A stretch of 64,000 nt of DNA from Posidonia oceanica (lineage: Eukaryota; Streptophyta; Magnoliopsida; Alismatales; Posidoniaceae), in contig JAZBRS010000013.1 of assembly GCA_037176725.1 (NCBI GenBank), positions 7,009,001-7,073,000 of the forward strand, given 5' to 3'. The translations under genes and the position numbers were made by a program. The notes beneath the pieces were generated by a model that saw nothing but the letters and a program-made list of their open reading frames with translations, was not told where the DNA came from and did no database searches. Position 1 is the stretch's first letter, and each line of letters begins with the position of its first letter. This document shows, piece by piece, positions 48,288 through 61,254 of this stretch.

Positions 48288-49250
48288 ATTTGTCATCCGT
48301 GACGCAACCAGAGACAAAGACGCAAGGCAGGATAATGGATTTTTCATCCGGGACGCGATCGGGGACAAAGATGCGGGGTAGGATAGCGAATTTGTCATCT
48401 TCGACGCAACCGGGGACAAAGACGCAGGGTAGGATAGTGAATTTGTCATCTGGAATGCAATCGGAGGCAAAGACGCTGGGTAGGATAAAAAATTTGTCAT
48501 TCGAGATGCAACCGGAGACAAAGACGCGGGGTAGGATTGCGAATTTGTCATCCGAGACGCAACCGGAGACAAAGACACGGGCTAGGATATCGAATTTGTC
48601 ATCCGAGATGCGACTGGAGACAAAGACGCGGGGCAAGATATCGAATTTGTCATTCGGGATGCAACTGGAGACAAAGTCGCGGGGTAGGATAGCGAATTTG
48701 TCATCCGGGACACAATCGGAGACAAAGACGTGGGGAAGGATAGCGAATTTGTCATGCAGGACGCAACCGCAAATAAAGACGTGGGACAGGATAGCGAATT
48801 TGTCATCCGGTACGCAACTGGAGACAAAGACGCAATGTAAGATAGCGAATTTGTCATCCGACACGCAACCGGAAAAAAAGACGCGGGGCAGGATAATGAA
48901 TTTGTCATCCAGAACGCAACCGGAGACAAAGACGCTGGGTAGGATAACGAATTTGTCATCCAGGGCGCAACTGGAGACAAAGTCGTAGGACAGGATAGCG
49001 AATTTGTCATCTGGGACGCAGCCGGAGACAAAGACGGGGGGCAGGATAGCGAATTTGTCGTTCAGGACGCAACCAGAGACAAAAATGCAAGGTAGGATTG
49101 CGAATTTGTCATCCGAGACACAACAAGAGACAAAGACGCAGGGTAGGATAGCAAATTTGTCATTCGGGATGCAACCGGAGACAATGACGTCAGGCTGGAT
49201 AGCGATTTTTTCATCTGGGACGCAACCAGAGACAGACACAGGGCAAACGA
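48288..49250. repeat. 51-bp minisatellite, about 19 copies
   Basis: Eighteen full units plus a partial one, each starting ATTTGTCATC and containing GACGCAACCGGAGACAAAGACG and GGTAGGATAGCGA-like parts, with substitutions between copies. The unit start at 48288 and that at 49206 are exactly 18 x 51 bases apart, so there is no net indel. Because 51 is a multiple of three, reading frames stay open: a 17-residue repeat (VFVSGCVPDDKFAILPR-like) on the minus strand over 382 codons, and another (ANLSSGTQPETKTRGRI-like) on the plus strand. Confidence 0.93.
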
Positions 49251-49370
49251 TACCAAAGGACAAATGAGATGCCCCTGGCATCGAGAGAATGATACCAAAG
49301 AGCAGCTGGCATGCCCCTGGTATCGGGAATGATACCAAAGAGTAGCTGACATGCCCTTGGTATCAGGATG
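49249..49370. repeat. GATACCA...TGGTATC short repeats adjoining the minisatellite
   Basis: Three units begin GATACCAAAG at 49249, 49291 and 49331. Two of them close with TGGTATC so that each can fold as a hairpin around GCATGCCCCTGG. A partial related word lies at 49719-49737. Confidence 0.75.
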
Positions 49371-50811
49371 CAGATAGGTCCACTTCACGGACGGACGAGA
49401 GAGGGAGAGATGCGAATGCTAGAGGACCAAGCATGTTGGTTCAATTGATTAAGGTTTGCCAAGGATGAGTCTTGACTGCAAGTGCACCTTGGACCGCTGC
49501 TGCTCTGTGCTGGCTGAGGCATAGGATGATGCTTGTTGGGCTTGCCTCTAAAGGTGGGTTCGTTCGCTGTTGATTGCCTGCTAGGAGGATGCCGCTGCTT
49601 GCTATATGATTGTTGTCCATGCCTGGTGCCTGTGGGGCATTAGATGTCTGCAATGCTGCTCAAGACGCGTAATTCTGTGCTTCTCAGAGTAGTCCTTGTC
49701 GGATCAACCTTGACCAGTGGGCAGCTGACATGCCCCTGGTGGAAGATGCCGGTATTGAACCTGCAGAGTTATGCTTAAGCAAGCAAGAATGGTATGATCA
49801 AGCAAGCTGGTTTATTATGAGTGTTTTTTTTTTTGGCCCTCAGTTATTGTGGAAAAGCATTTATGCCTGCTGCAAAGGAGGAGGACCCCCTCGACTCAAT
49901 TGACCCTACCTAGACTCCCAAGCTGTGGGCGGCTGTCCTTGGTGGGTGGTGATGCTCAAGCTCTCTGTGGGTGATGGATCGGGCTCCATGCCAAACTCTT
50001 TTGGGCCCTACACCTACTCTTTTGAGATTTCTTTTTCTTTTCTTTTTTTTCTCCCTCTTGGACGCTCGGATTCGCTCTATCCCTGGCTTGGAGGTAATAG
50101 GCACCTGGTTTGGGCTGGAGGCTTTACTGCAGAAAGGAGTGGCTAGTCCCTTTCGAGATGTGGGTTGCCTAGACACATGCTCCGACTCCTCTCCAAAGTG
50201 TGGTATGGATAAGGCTAATCTGCGCGTCCCTTTCTTGGGCTAACTTCTATCATCATATGTTCTTTTATGCCCATGTGTATATGTATAATTTTTTTAGCTC
50301 ATTCACTCAGTCACACTAGCATTTTGTCTCCCTCTAGGAGATGTAGGCCCCTTACAAAGTTTGGACACTTCGTCCTACTGTCGATGGATGGCGGCTCCCT
50401 CACTTACCTAGTCATCTAGGTAGTATCATTTGAGAAGGGATAGTCCTCTCCTTCAAGCAGATTTGCTTTTCCGATTTTCGTCATCGAACAATTGTTGGCA
50501 TGTAGATATTTTTGTTATTTTTAGAATTTTGATTTTTTGATTTTTTGTGTTTGTTTTTTTTATTTTTGCTTTTTTTTTATTTTTGAAGGAAAAGAAAGTA
50601 ATGAAGAAACAGACAAAAGGATACGGCTCTGATCTCCGTTGTTAGTTGCTGTTGATTTTTTTGGCAGTGCTGCTAAGGTCGTTGAGACTGCTACTGCCTG
50701 TGATGCTGCTGAACTATGCCTCTTGTTGGGATCCAAGGTGCTTGCACTTGTAGAGTCGGGCCTGTGCTCAGCAGATAGGCAAACCCTAGGTTGGCCCCCC
50801 CATGGATGGGA
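49371..50811. other. Non-coding spacer of an LTR element
   Basis: No supported gene. Near 49389-49435, GGACGGACGAGAGAGG...ATGCTAGAGGACC resembles the integrase segment at 48223-48262. A T-rich run at 50505-50590 mirrors the A-rich run at 62310-62460 in the other gag element. Confidence 0.4.
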
Positions 50812-53015
50812 CTAGGAAGGAACAGGAGAAGAGATTATATTGATGAGATCAGAAGGATCCATCGGGGAAAGGCTGGAGTCAGCAAGGACGGGAGCAAGGA
50901 AATGGACCCCTGAGGTCCCAACATCCTTGAAGCTTGCAGGCTCAAACAAGGAAAGGCTGGCTATGCTAGGGTGTACAGGTGCAGGTGCAGGTGCAGGTGT
51001 TTGTGCGTGTGCTGCCTCCTGCGCACTGACAACAAGGACTCCGTTGTCAATCAGGTTCTGAATGACGTCCCGAAGAGTGTGGCAATTATCAGTGAAGTGC
51101 CCCGTGCCTCGATGATAATCGTAGTACAAGCTCGTGTCGTACCACTGTGGAAGTCGGTTACGTGGCGGACGAGTTTCTGAGAGCCTCAGAAGCGACACAA
51201 CCAGAGGAAAGACGACGCTCAACGGCTCACCTAGTGGGGTGAAGTCGCTCTCAGTGCGGCGACCTCGTCTTTGCTTCGGCTGCTGTCCCTGCCCAACTGG
51301 TGCGACATGGCGCACTAGCTCGACAGTGGTGGTGCTCTGTGTAGTGTGCGGAATGCTAGGTGCAGATGCAAGGTGAGGTGAGCCGGGCTGGCTCTCTGCA
51401 TGGGCTGGCCCTATGGGAGGACTAACGTATGTGACAATTGACTTCTTGTAGTAGCTGATGTCAGAGATGTTGTTGCCTTTGTTGCTGCTGCTATTGCTGC
51501 TATTGTTGTTGGAGACTGTGGCTTGCTTCACGAATGCAGAGAGTGCGGGGAAGCTACCGCTACGGAGTGAGCCTTCCACGCAGGTGCCTACCTGAATCAA
51601 GGATGAAAAGCTAGGGATGGGTTGAATGCCAAGCAAAGCCTTAGTCGCCGGTTGCGCTTCCCTAATGATGATCTCAATAAACTACTCGTTCGAGGGCCTG
51701 TCTTTGACTTGGGAGGCGAAGGTGCGCCAGCGACCGACATACTCCTTGAATGTTTCATGGGGCTTCTGCTGGTTTGCAACAAGATCCTTGTGCTTAGGGA
51801 TCAAGTCAAGGTTGAAGGAATATTGCTCCAAGAACGCCTATCTGAGGTCGTCCCAAGTCTTGATGGTGGCCTTGTCAAGTGAGGTAAACCACTTAGAGCG
51901 GCCCCGTCAAACTCTTCTGCAGTACGCCTTCAAATTGGAGATTGGGCAGCCTCTACCATTGTATTTTTTGAACTTCGGGATGCGAAAATTCACTGGTAGT
52001 GTCGCCTCTGGGAAGTAGTAGAGGCCTCAGAATTGGTAGGACTAGCGGTCTCTGCCCTGCACTTGTCGTAGTGCTTTCTCCAGACTGTCCATCCTAGCGA
52101 GGAGGGTATCTGGAGTTGCTGCCGATGAAGATGGTGCAGCTTGGGCAGGAGCCACGTACGCTGAATAGGCCACACCTAAGAGGTCATCCAGATCCACCAT
52201 CACGCCACCTAGTGTCACGGCGCGAGGGCCAGCGTACCCATGCGTTAATGCTAAGGGAGGTGGCATACATGTCAGGGGAAAAAAATTATTAATGCATTGG
52301 ATATGGGTATGCAAGGTGCTGTGCAGTGTGTGGTGTAGTGTGTGGTGACATGCATGCTGGGATTTGTATCTGTTGATGCATGGTAGATGGGTAGATAGCA
52401 TGCTATTCAATGTGTGGTGTAGTGTGTGGGACAAACAGTTGTTGCACCGGCACGGCTCCGGGAAACGGACTCAGTGGGTGCTGCGCTCCAGCCAATCCAG
52501 GAGACTAGCCACCAGATACCGAAGTTTTATGTTGTGTATAGTGCTGTGTAAGTACAGGAGGCAAAAATGGTGCCCCCATCGCTGAAGCTGTGAGAGGCTG
52601 GGGCGATGATAAGGGCAAAAGTGCTGTGGGGTGAGCCTGCAAAGCTAAGGTGGCCTGCACCAGAACCTCAGGAGTCAGAGGAGGAGGAAGTGAAGAAGGA
52701 GCGAGGGAAATAGCCATGCCTTGTAACTTCTATGCCTTGTAACTTCTGAACCATAGCTATCAGATGTTGCGCTTGCATGGCAGAGGACTCATTGACCGAC
52801 GAGCCGGAATGCAAAGGGGTGGCTGCTGAAGGGGCCACAAAAGCAACAGAGTCGAGAGGGACAGATCCTACAATAGAGATAGCCACAGCTGGCTGAATTC
52901 TTGAAACAGGAAGGCCCAAGGAAGGGACGAGAGGTAAGACTTCTAGGGCCCGAGTGGTAGTCACCGCGAAAGATTCGGTGATGGGTTTCAGATTAGCTAG
53001 AGTCCACTGATTTCT
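50812..53015 (-). pseudogene. Ty3/gypsy-type gag, minus strand
   Basis: The putative start is MAYPEKSVDSS (53012), with an early stop. A Pro/Ala/Ser-rich N-terminal region follows (52964-52505), then the gag core (52000-51600) including KHKDLVANQQKPHETFKEY and GRWRTFASQVKDRPSNE, and a knuckle-like YYDYHRGTGHFTDNCHTL (about 51000) in which the first Cys is replaced by Tyr. The C-terminal 274-codon ORF (51636-50812) is intact. Upstream pieces are in different frames. An 18-bp tandem repeat (ATGCCTTGTAACTTCT twice, 52716-52750) interrupts the N-terminal part. No protease or pol follows, so the element is gag-only or truncated. Confidence 0.75.
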
Positions 53016-53389
53016 CGGGATAAGCCATGGGGGAAAGCAATCATGTCTCTAATTATCCCTAAGTTTAATTGCAAAACGGGAAGAAAACACCCAAATATGG
53101 CATGAAAACATCAAACACACACTTCAACAGGCATGTAAATGGCATGTGCTATTGTTGTGACATGATTTGTGAAAAGGAAAACACTCAACACATGAAAAGC
53201 ATGTATAGCATGGCATGGCATATGTGTAAGATAGGCATACAAATATGGCACAAAGCAAGATATCAAAGCATGAATAACAAGGTAAGCAAGCAAAGCAAAC
53301 ACATGCAAGTAATCATGCAAACAGGAGAAAGCCACTAAGCGGAAAAGCGAAAACAAAAGCTAGAGTCTGGTTATCCCTAGCGGAGTCGT

Positions 53390-55783
53390 CAGTTTCTGTA
53401 ACCATGCGACTGAACGGCTTTGTATGAGCCGAATCGTTGGTCACGGCAAAAGATGAAGAAGACGGGCGAAGGTCGAAGAAAAGAAAACAAAGTCGTCACC
53501 TAGTCTATTTGGAAAACCGAAAGAAAAGGAAAATCGGGAAAAACATGTAAAATAAATAAAATGCAAAGGATATGACACAAGGTCATTATGGAGCAGAGAT
53601 CGGGTAAGGACTCCTATTATGCATGGAGAAGGTGTTAGGCACTCCCATGTGCCCGAGAGAGTCGGTCTTTCTGGGCTATTCCGCTTGTTTGTAGTTGATG
53701 TCGACAATGATGCCATTTACTATACACTCGAGGGTGATAATGCCATGCCATGCAAAACATGCTATATGCCTTTTGAAAACATGCTAAATATCTTTGAAAT
53801 ACGTCAAAAGCGAAAGTTGAATGCCTCAAAATACTGTAGACATGTAAATCATGTTGGACGATTAAAACGAAAGCAAACAGACCCAAAAACAATGTTGGAA
53901 AACTCTGAAATGAAATTCAGTTTACTGAAAGTGTTGGACGCTGGGATTCCCAGCGTCTTATGTAAGACGCATAGTATCTTGTGTCTAACACATAAAATCC
54001 ATATTTCACAATATGTCTTCTCTAAAATTAAATAAACCTCATGCTCAAATCATATAAGTCAAGAAAAATAACTGGAATATGATGTAAATCATGATATGCA
54101 TTCCAATATCAACCTACAAACTCATTCAAACATTTCCAAAGATTCCTTTCAAAAGATGACAATTTGTAAATGAGTCAACTAAACTCTCAAGCAGATAAGC
54201 CCAAGGAAACCAGTAGAAAGCTAAAATCACATGTGAATAAGGCTCAGATTGGCTACAAGCATCACATATTAGATCTCAAATATCAATAAAAAAGCATTTG
54301 ATGAGGTAAAATTTGTAGAAATTTGAACAGAAATGTAAGACGCTACTGAACACAGCGTCTTACATAAGACGCTGCGCTCTTGGCGTCTTACACCCTGAAA
54401 ACAGGTTTTATGATAAATCTCAGAATCATGACATGGTTATTTTTACCAAATGTTTTTATGAAACAAACATAATAAGGATAGGTCAAAATCTCAGCATGCA
54501 TCATAAATCAAATATTAGGAAGCATCCAAATCATTTTATGAAAGAAAATATGGGAAATCAACATCAGGGGCGTTGTACGCTATCCTTGGCAGCGTCTTAC
54601 GTAAGACGCACCAGACTCAGCGTCCAATGCCCTGACAAAGCATTCACATTAAGAATCCATTCAAATCGAAACGAATCCAAACAAAAATCCTTCCACAAGC
54701 AAGAATAGACATCTACGAATATAAACATGCAATTTCTATAAAAAATGGACGTCCAAACTGTCCTCCCCACTTCCACTTGCCTCTTGCTGGAATCCAATGG
54801 GTTCTCCGGCCATTGTAAGGCCGGGAAGCCATGGTACATGGCCATGAATCTTAGTGATGGTTTGGTGAAGACGGGGAGATGGCATGGCACACGCGGGAAT
54901 GGCTGGATTCTCGGTCGTGCTCAATGGCCGGAGGCCTCACGTGGCCAGAACGCATCACCGAAGATAAAATAAAATGGCAAAAATAGAGAAATAACTCAAG
55001 CAATTTCAGCTTATATGTATTGACATGAGCACATTCGACATAGAATTCAAGATTCAAATCTAAAAGGGACGGGAAACTTACCTGTTGTGAAGGTTTATGT
55101 TGCTTCCCTTCGCCGGCGAGGTTCTACCAGAGATTGCAGCGGCGATGGTGGCGACTGGAGGGTTTGGCTGGGCACCAAGGAGGTTATTGGTTGGTCGGAG
55201 GTGTAGCAATTCAGGTTCTTTTGTCCTGGTCGAGTTCTGAGAATTTTTCCTCAGGATAATGGGTGCCTCCTCTTTCAATGGAGAAGAAGAAAGACTTTTA
55301 TTTGGTTTGCATGGGTGTAACAGCTAAAGTGGAATTGAGGGGACGTGGGACTTGATCGAAAATGTGTCCTGAATGGAGGGCACAAAGGTATATGCACTTG
55401 GGAGTCGATTGGAATCCCAAAATCAAGCTTTGTCAGTTCCGGCGTGTAAGACGTATATCTGAGCTGCGTCTTACGCCGCAAAGAGACTGGTGGCGTTAGA
55501 TGCTGGAATTTCTGCATCTTACATAAGACGCGGGCATATCTAGCGTCCAATGATCTAGAGTAGATTTTGGATGTTTTTCTGATTTTTTGGTTGGGATTAG
55601 GCTTGGTATTGGGATTAGGCTTGGGTTTTGGATTGATTTTAGGATTAGGCTTGGGTTTAGGGTTGGATTTTGGACAAGGCTTAGGTTTGGATTTGGGTTA
55701 AATGAATAGGTGGGGGCCGCCATGATTGAGTACATTCCTGAGAGAAAACCGCCGACGAATGACTACAAAATCAGGGTGTCTAC
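53390..55783 (-). mobile_element. LTR of the minus-strand gag element
   Basis: On the minus strand it begins GTAGACACCCTGATTTTGTAG (first T apparently lost at the junction with the next element) and ends near TTACAGAAA at about 53395, followed by GACGACTCCGCTAGGG, a sequence typical just inside LTRs of this group. It shares conserved blocks with the LTR fragment at 8940-10970. Four 18-bp palindromes lie in its upstream half. Confidence 0.6.
53953..55531. repeat. Series of GCGTCTTA(YR)TAAGACGC palindromes
   Basis: 18-bp sites at 53953-53970, 54355-54372, 54592-54609 (perfect palindrome GCGTCTTACGTAAGACGC) and 55514-55531 (one mismatch). Half-sites lie near 54334, 54382, 55445 and 55467. All lie in the LTR of the minus-strand gag element. 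Confidence 0.9.
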
Positions 55784-56760
55784 TGTAGATATCCCATTTT
55801 AGCATTTCCTAGAGTTCAGAGAGGACAAGAACTTCTGAGGCACCCAAATCACACAACTAAGGCTTAATAACATATCTTCTAGAGTTTTTATAATTTACTT
55901 AAAAACAAGCCTTCATTTTACTTGACTCAAGGCTGTTAGCTGTGGCATAGCTATTGCACTCAAACTCGTGGCAAGTCCGAGTACCTTGATTACACTTTAT
56001 CTCACTCAAATCCATGGCAGATTTGAGTTAAAGAAGACATTTTTATGATCTCATGAGATCTCTGAGATTTTTCATGCTTTTATCAAGTTTTCTGTATCAA
56101 ACTTAAAAGAAAAGGTTAAAAATGCAAAAGACTTACTTAGTTGCCTCCCAGAGTGGCGACACAGCCAGACACCTTTCAGAAGGGCGACTGGACTATGTAG
56201 GCGCCTCTGAGACAAGCGACTAGCACCATTTCCTCTCTCTTCAACTTAATATTAATATCCTAGGCATTAATATAATATACGAGAATTTTATAAACTATTA
56301 TAACATTTTTCCATAAATTATTGATATTCATGTGATTTTCTAGCATTTAATATATGATATAACACATATATCATAAATAAAATAATCGAAGAACAATTTA
56401 GAAAATCCTAGGTGGCTTCAAAACAAATATCTTGATTTTAACACGTTTTAATGTGCTAATCAAATTCCTAAAAATCAGAAGCCAATCCCTTATAATCTCC
56501 TAAAAATCAGAAACAAATATTTTAATTGGCTGGAATAGTGCAACAGCTAGGCACCACCATGTGCGGCGACTAGCTGACGTGGACTCCGCTGACCTGGTCA
56601 CGTCGTGTTTCCCCGGCATTTTCCACGATCTTTTCGAGAGATATTTGTCTCAGTCGCCTGCCTATGCGGCGACTAACCCTAATTATCAGTTTTCTTCTAG
56701 AAGCTTTTAGAACTTTCCTACAGTTGAGCCACCCGTGTCCCACGAACTTATAAAAAGTCT
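55784..56760 (+). repeat. 5' LTR (U3 part) with TATA box
   Basis: The first 257 bases are repeated at 63750-64000. TATAAAA at 56749-56755 is a likely transcription start signal. GGCGAC/GTCGCC words recur at 56155-56215 and 56565-56690. The LTR probably extends beyond 56760. Its 3' boundary and primer site were not resolved. Confidence 0.7.
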
Positions 56761-58759
56761 CCGTGAGTCAGTGCACGAGGAGGGCCAATTTTAGGGTTTG
56801 GGGAGGTCAATTTTAGGATTTTAAGGAGACCACATTTAGACAGAGGGAGAGTTATCTTCTAAGAGAGAAACCTTAGCCTCCATTATCGATCCCAGAGATC
56901 ACCACATCCCAACTTCGATTTCAGAGATTTCGAGCATAGTCGAGACTCCAACCGTGCCTTCACTTCCTTACTCCACTGCATACAGCACGAGGGTGAAGGG
57001 AGTATTTTCTTCTAATCTTTTTCATTTCAATATTACATTCCTTAACATAGAACCCATAGCATATGCATGCGGGAAATAACCTCCGGTTAGTATTAGATTC
57101 ATTTGTTCATATTATTCTCTGTCTTTTCTTATTATCATTTACTACACAAAAACTTATCTAGATCTCTTTTTTTTATTTGTTTTGAAGGAAAAGGAAAAAG
57201 CTCACGTAACACGAGGAAGACACTGGACGACATCCTACCGTCGATTCAGTAAACCGAGTACCCACATCATCTACATCTCCCCAGCGCCTTGTCTGCCCAT
57301 TGATAAGTGGCGATTACAACAAAGTTAACGACATCATAGAAGCGTTGTTATCTTCATCATAAACACCCCAAATCCACATCCACAGATCTGGTGATTACGG
57401 TAGGACTGGTTTTAGCCAACCCTCTGTGCTACGTGAGTTTTTTCCTTTATTCATTCATTTCCTTCTTTAGATCTAGTTGTTTTTCTTTATTGTTTTTGGT
57501 TTAGGAGGCCGTGCGCCTAGATTTTTCACAACTCCTAAATCTTGTAGTATTTTCTGTTATTAGAACAAATTTTCTAACCCAACCACCATGATCTTAAGGC
57601 AAGAGGTCTCGTTAGCACTTTGAGGCAACGACAACCTCCTGTCTAGGGTCGGGTTATTACTGTTCTGAAAAACAGAAGACTCCGGTTTCCAACCGCCCAT
57701 TAATCCGGTGCCTGAGAACGTTGCAGTTCACTACGGCGACCTCTCCAGGCGTACCCATTACAGACGACTAGATCTGGGTCTTAATTTCATTGCAGACCAT
57801 TTATTATTTTCAGTAGCCTGTGTTGTTTTCTTTTAGATTTGCAATAGCTTAACAAACCGATTAACATCTTGTCCACTGTAATTTTAGTTTTTTATTTGGA
57901 TTTTAGGTTTGTATGTGTCCACCCTTATGGTGGAAACTATTTCATTAATATTAAAGTTAAAGTTCCTTGAGAAATCCTTTCCCCAAATAAAACAATCATA
58001 CAGAACGAACAGGCCAGTGCAAGTCACTCACCCATTCTCTGTTTGATTGGGATAATTAGGTTAAGAACTCAAGGTGTCCTAAAGTTTTATTTTTGACTCC
58101 TCCTCTTCCTTAAGTCAAAAATAATCATTAGTAGATACTTGATACTTTGATATTCCTTATTTATTTACTGTTTTATGATTTGATAAGGACTGATCTTAAG
58201 GACAGAATCTTAGATGGTGAGCTCCTCTTTAAAGAGACAAACCCGTCGCCTAGGTCCTCTTGGTAGACCTTGAATGAAGGTCAAAGAGTGATACTCATAA
58301 GCCAAAAATCCCATTAATTGTGAACATGCAGGTTTAATTAACTGATTAATTATTCACTTCAACAAATAAAAACCTGCGATCTGTCTGAAACTTGCACTGT
58401 TTTATTTTCCTGTTTATTACGCGGTCTGTCCAGAACAGACCTTGGCTGCTGGAAGAACAGGTACGGAGCCGCCTGTTCAGAAGTTGCCTCGTTCAGTCGC
58501 ACGTCATACCGGTGACTTGTTTCGTCGTCTGTTACACAGGCGACTACAGGGTAGACGTTCCAGTGTGCATTGTTTGCAGGAATTTAACTGTCACCATTAA
58601 TAGGTTGCAAGAACACCAGAACGGGAACTATTTACTGTTTTATTTTTACTTTCATTTAATCGAGTCTATATTAAGTAGTGTAATTGAGTCTGTAATTTCC
58701 TTTTTCAAGTTTTCTGTAATAGTTTAAAGAACAATTTCAAAATGGAGCTTTATTAACCA

Positions 58760-61254
58760 AATCAAGAACGCGTCAATGTGACATCTGCCTCGACTTCAAC
58801 TTCACAAGAACAAGAGCCAGAAACTCCCAACTTTGCACAAGAAGTTGAAGGAGAGAGAGAGAAATAAGCCGCTCCCAAAATGGAGTACCTCGTTTGCACA
58901 CACACTTTCCGAAGTAATCTCTCCAGTAGTGCCGCCTACATCCACCGCTTCCTATTTGTCTAAGGAAGCGACTAATGAGATCTACCAACTCCTAGCACGG
59001 CACCACCATCCCTCATTAGGAGCCTACAAACCTCATCCATCTACCAACCTTCTTTCCTAAACCCTCACTAAAACCCACTAACCACGCCCACTCACACATA
59101 CATCACGCCACTACACTCACGGTAAACTTCACTACCCAAGGTTCATTCACACAATACCACGTAACGCCAACCTATCCTTCCATGCATCAAATCATGCCAT
59201 CATACACAACCTATCGACAACCATAATATCCCGGAATATCATACCAATCACAGTATTCCGGAATAACACACTCACCACAACCTCCCACTAACACACAATC
59301 ATACTACACTCCACATCAATCCCTATCCTTCTCTCCATCATACAATCCTTCATCACCACCGTTCCACCAAACACATGGGCACCTAAACCAGGGACAGCAA
59401 GTCATGACAGGATAGGACATTAAGAGAATGATTTCTGATGCACTCACAGAAGCAGGGGTTACACATAAAGCACTAATAGGGTTTGACACTTATAAATTTC
59501 CTCATTTTGTTCTTCCACCTGAATTCAAAATACTAAAGATGAGGAAATACAGTGGAACAGAGGATCCAAGAGGTCATCTAGCCACATTTACTATGAATGC
59601 TCTACTCTATCAGTATAATAACGGGCTTACTATCTACCTCTTCTTCAAGAGTCTAGAGGGAGAAGCACTGGAATGGTTCAATATGCTCACAGTATATGAT
59701 CTCAATAGCTTCAAGATGGTTCAAGAAAAATTTCTGCTCAAATATAGCCATCGCATCCAGCACGAGCCTACAATGAGCGACCTCCTCGCTGAAAGGATGA
59801 AACATGATAAGGAGTTCGCAACTTTTGCAAGCAGATGGAGAGACATGGCTGCAAAGTCCAAATGCTACATCCCAGAGAGCCAAACAGTTGAGGTCATATC
59901 CCGAAACACTACAGAAGCACTCAGAACAGGGTTACTGATTAGTGACCTCCAAACATACCATCAATTGTACGAGCGTGCTGCTAGAGTCTTCCGTCACAAA
60001 GAAGAGCTACCATTCTTGGAACCCGAAGGAAGGGGCAAGAAGAAGACCTCTAGCTATATACTTGAAGGCGTCACTGTTGACATGACCCAAGTTTCATTTC
60101 AGTAGAGGCAGAAGGGGCAAAGAAACCCCAAATATCAATCTGGGCAATCGTTTTCGGCCCAAAGGCAACCAGCATAGTACCAGAGGCAGTTAATGCAGCC
60201 AATACAGTATTAACAACAATTGCCACCTAACTACCTGGTACATGCCCAGCAAGGATGGACAAATAATGCATACCAGGGGCAACAGCAAGAGCAAGGGAGC
60301 TACCACAACGTCCCTCCACCACGGAGCTACAAAGGCCCTCAAAGGCAAAGCTACCTGCCGCTTCCTGAATCAATTCCTGATACATTCAGGATGCTGGTTG
60401 AAAGTGGAGATCTGCGATTCCCTGAACCCAGGCCAAGTTTTCCAAATACTGATATGTTCAAGAACTGCCATTATCATCAAAACCATGGGCACACCCTTGA
60501 AGACTGTTTCACTGTAAAAGATAAAATACATAATCTTAATGACAAGGATGAAATCATGTGGCCTGAGCTTAAAGCCAGATTAAAGGAAACTCAAGGATAA
60601 CAAGTGATGCAGATACATCAAGAGCCCTTGTTCAACCATCGAGTAGCTCACACAGATGTAGAGATCATCTTATCAGCTGCTCGATATAAGTTTGCCACCA
60701 TGCAGTGCATACAAGCATATTCAGAACAAAGCCCATCAAGGAAGGAGGACCTTGATCCTAAGGCACCCTCAACACTTACTTCAAATTCTCGTGTACTCCA
60801 AAACTTAATAGAAGAAGACTGGCTGCCCATTTATGATGACTACACTGACACTGATTAGCGCAATGAGGAGACAGTGGACTCTTAGATGTTTTAGGACCTA
60901 ATAGAAGAAGAGCAGTTGCCCATCTACGATGAATATGCAGATTCAGACTGGTACGACATACTCAACTCACCTATCCTAGCAGCACAAGCAATAGTTGATC
61001 CTTCTCCCAAACCGTCCGATCCTACAAGAGGACACACTAGGGGCAGTTATGAACACTGTGTTCATGAAGGAGAGGTTAATACAAAGCACATTAGTGGTCG
61101 TACTTCAAAAGGAGGAGGAAATCTGATAGCCTCACTCCAAGACAAAGCCCCTAGAGGCACTGTACAAGGAACGGGTCAGAATGAGTTCGACTCTGACCCT
61201 CTGAAGGGAAGGACTGGGCGCAAACAAAAGAAAGACAAGCACCTGACTACTTAA
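58760..61254 (+). pseudogene. Gag of the plus-strand LTR element
   Basis: The N-terminal region (58760-59420) is Pro/Thr/His-rich and interrupted by stops. The core 59428-60105 (225 codons) is the retrotransposon gag domain: MRKYSGTEDPRGHLATF, KSLEGEALEWFNML, FASRWRDMAAKSKCYIPE. A second ORF (60220-60600) is Gln/Tyr-rich and ends with CHYHQNHGHTLEDCF, a CX2HX4HX4C knuckle-like motif. Two short acidic ORFs (60604-60858, 60916-61254) continue in the style of gag C-termini. At least three stops separate them (for example TAG after TQVSFQ). No protease or reverse transcriptase follows. Confidence 0.82.

Noticed and set aside
48190..49338. 382-codon minus-strand ORF
   Set aside because: It is produced by the 51-bp tandem repeat, whose unit is a multiple of three. 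There is no unique sequence or known domain, so it is reported as a repeat.
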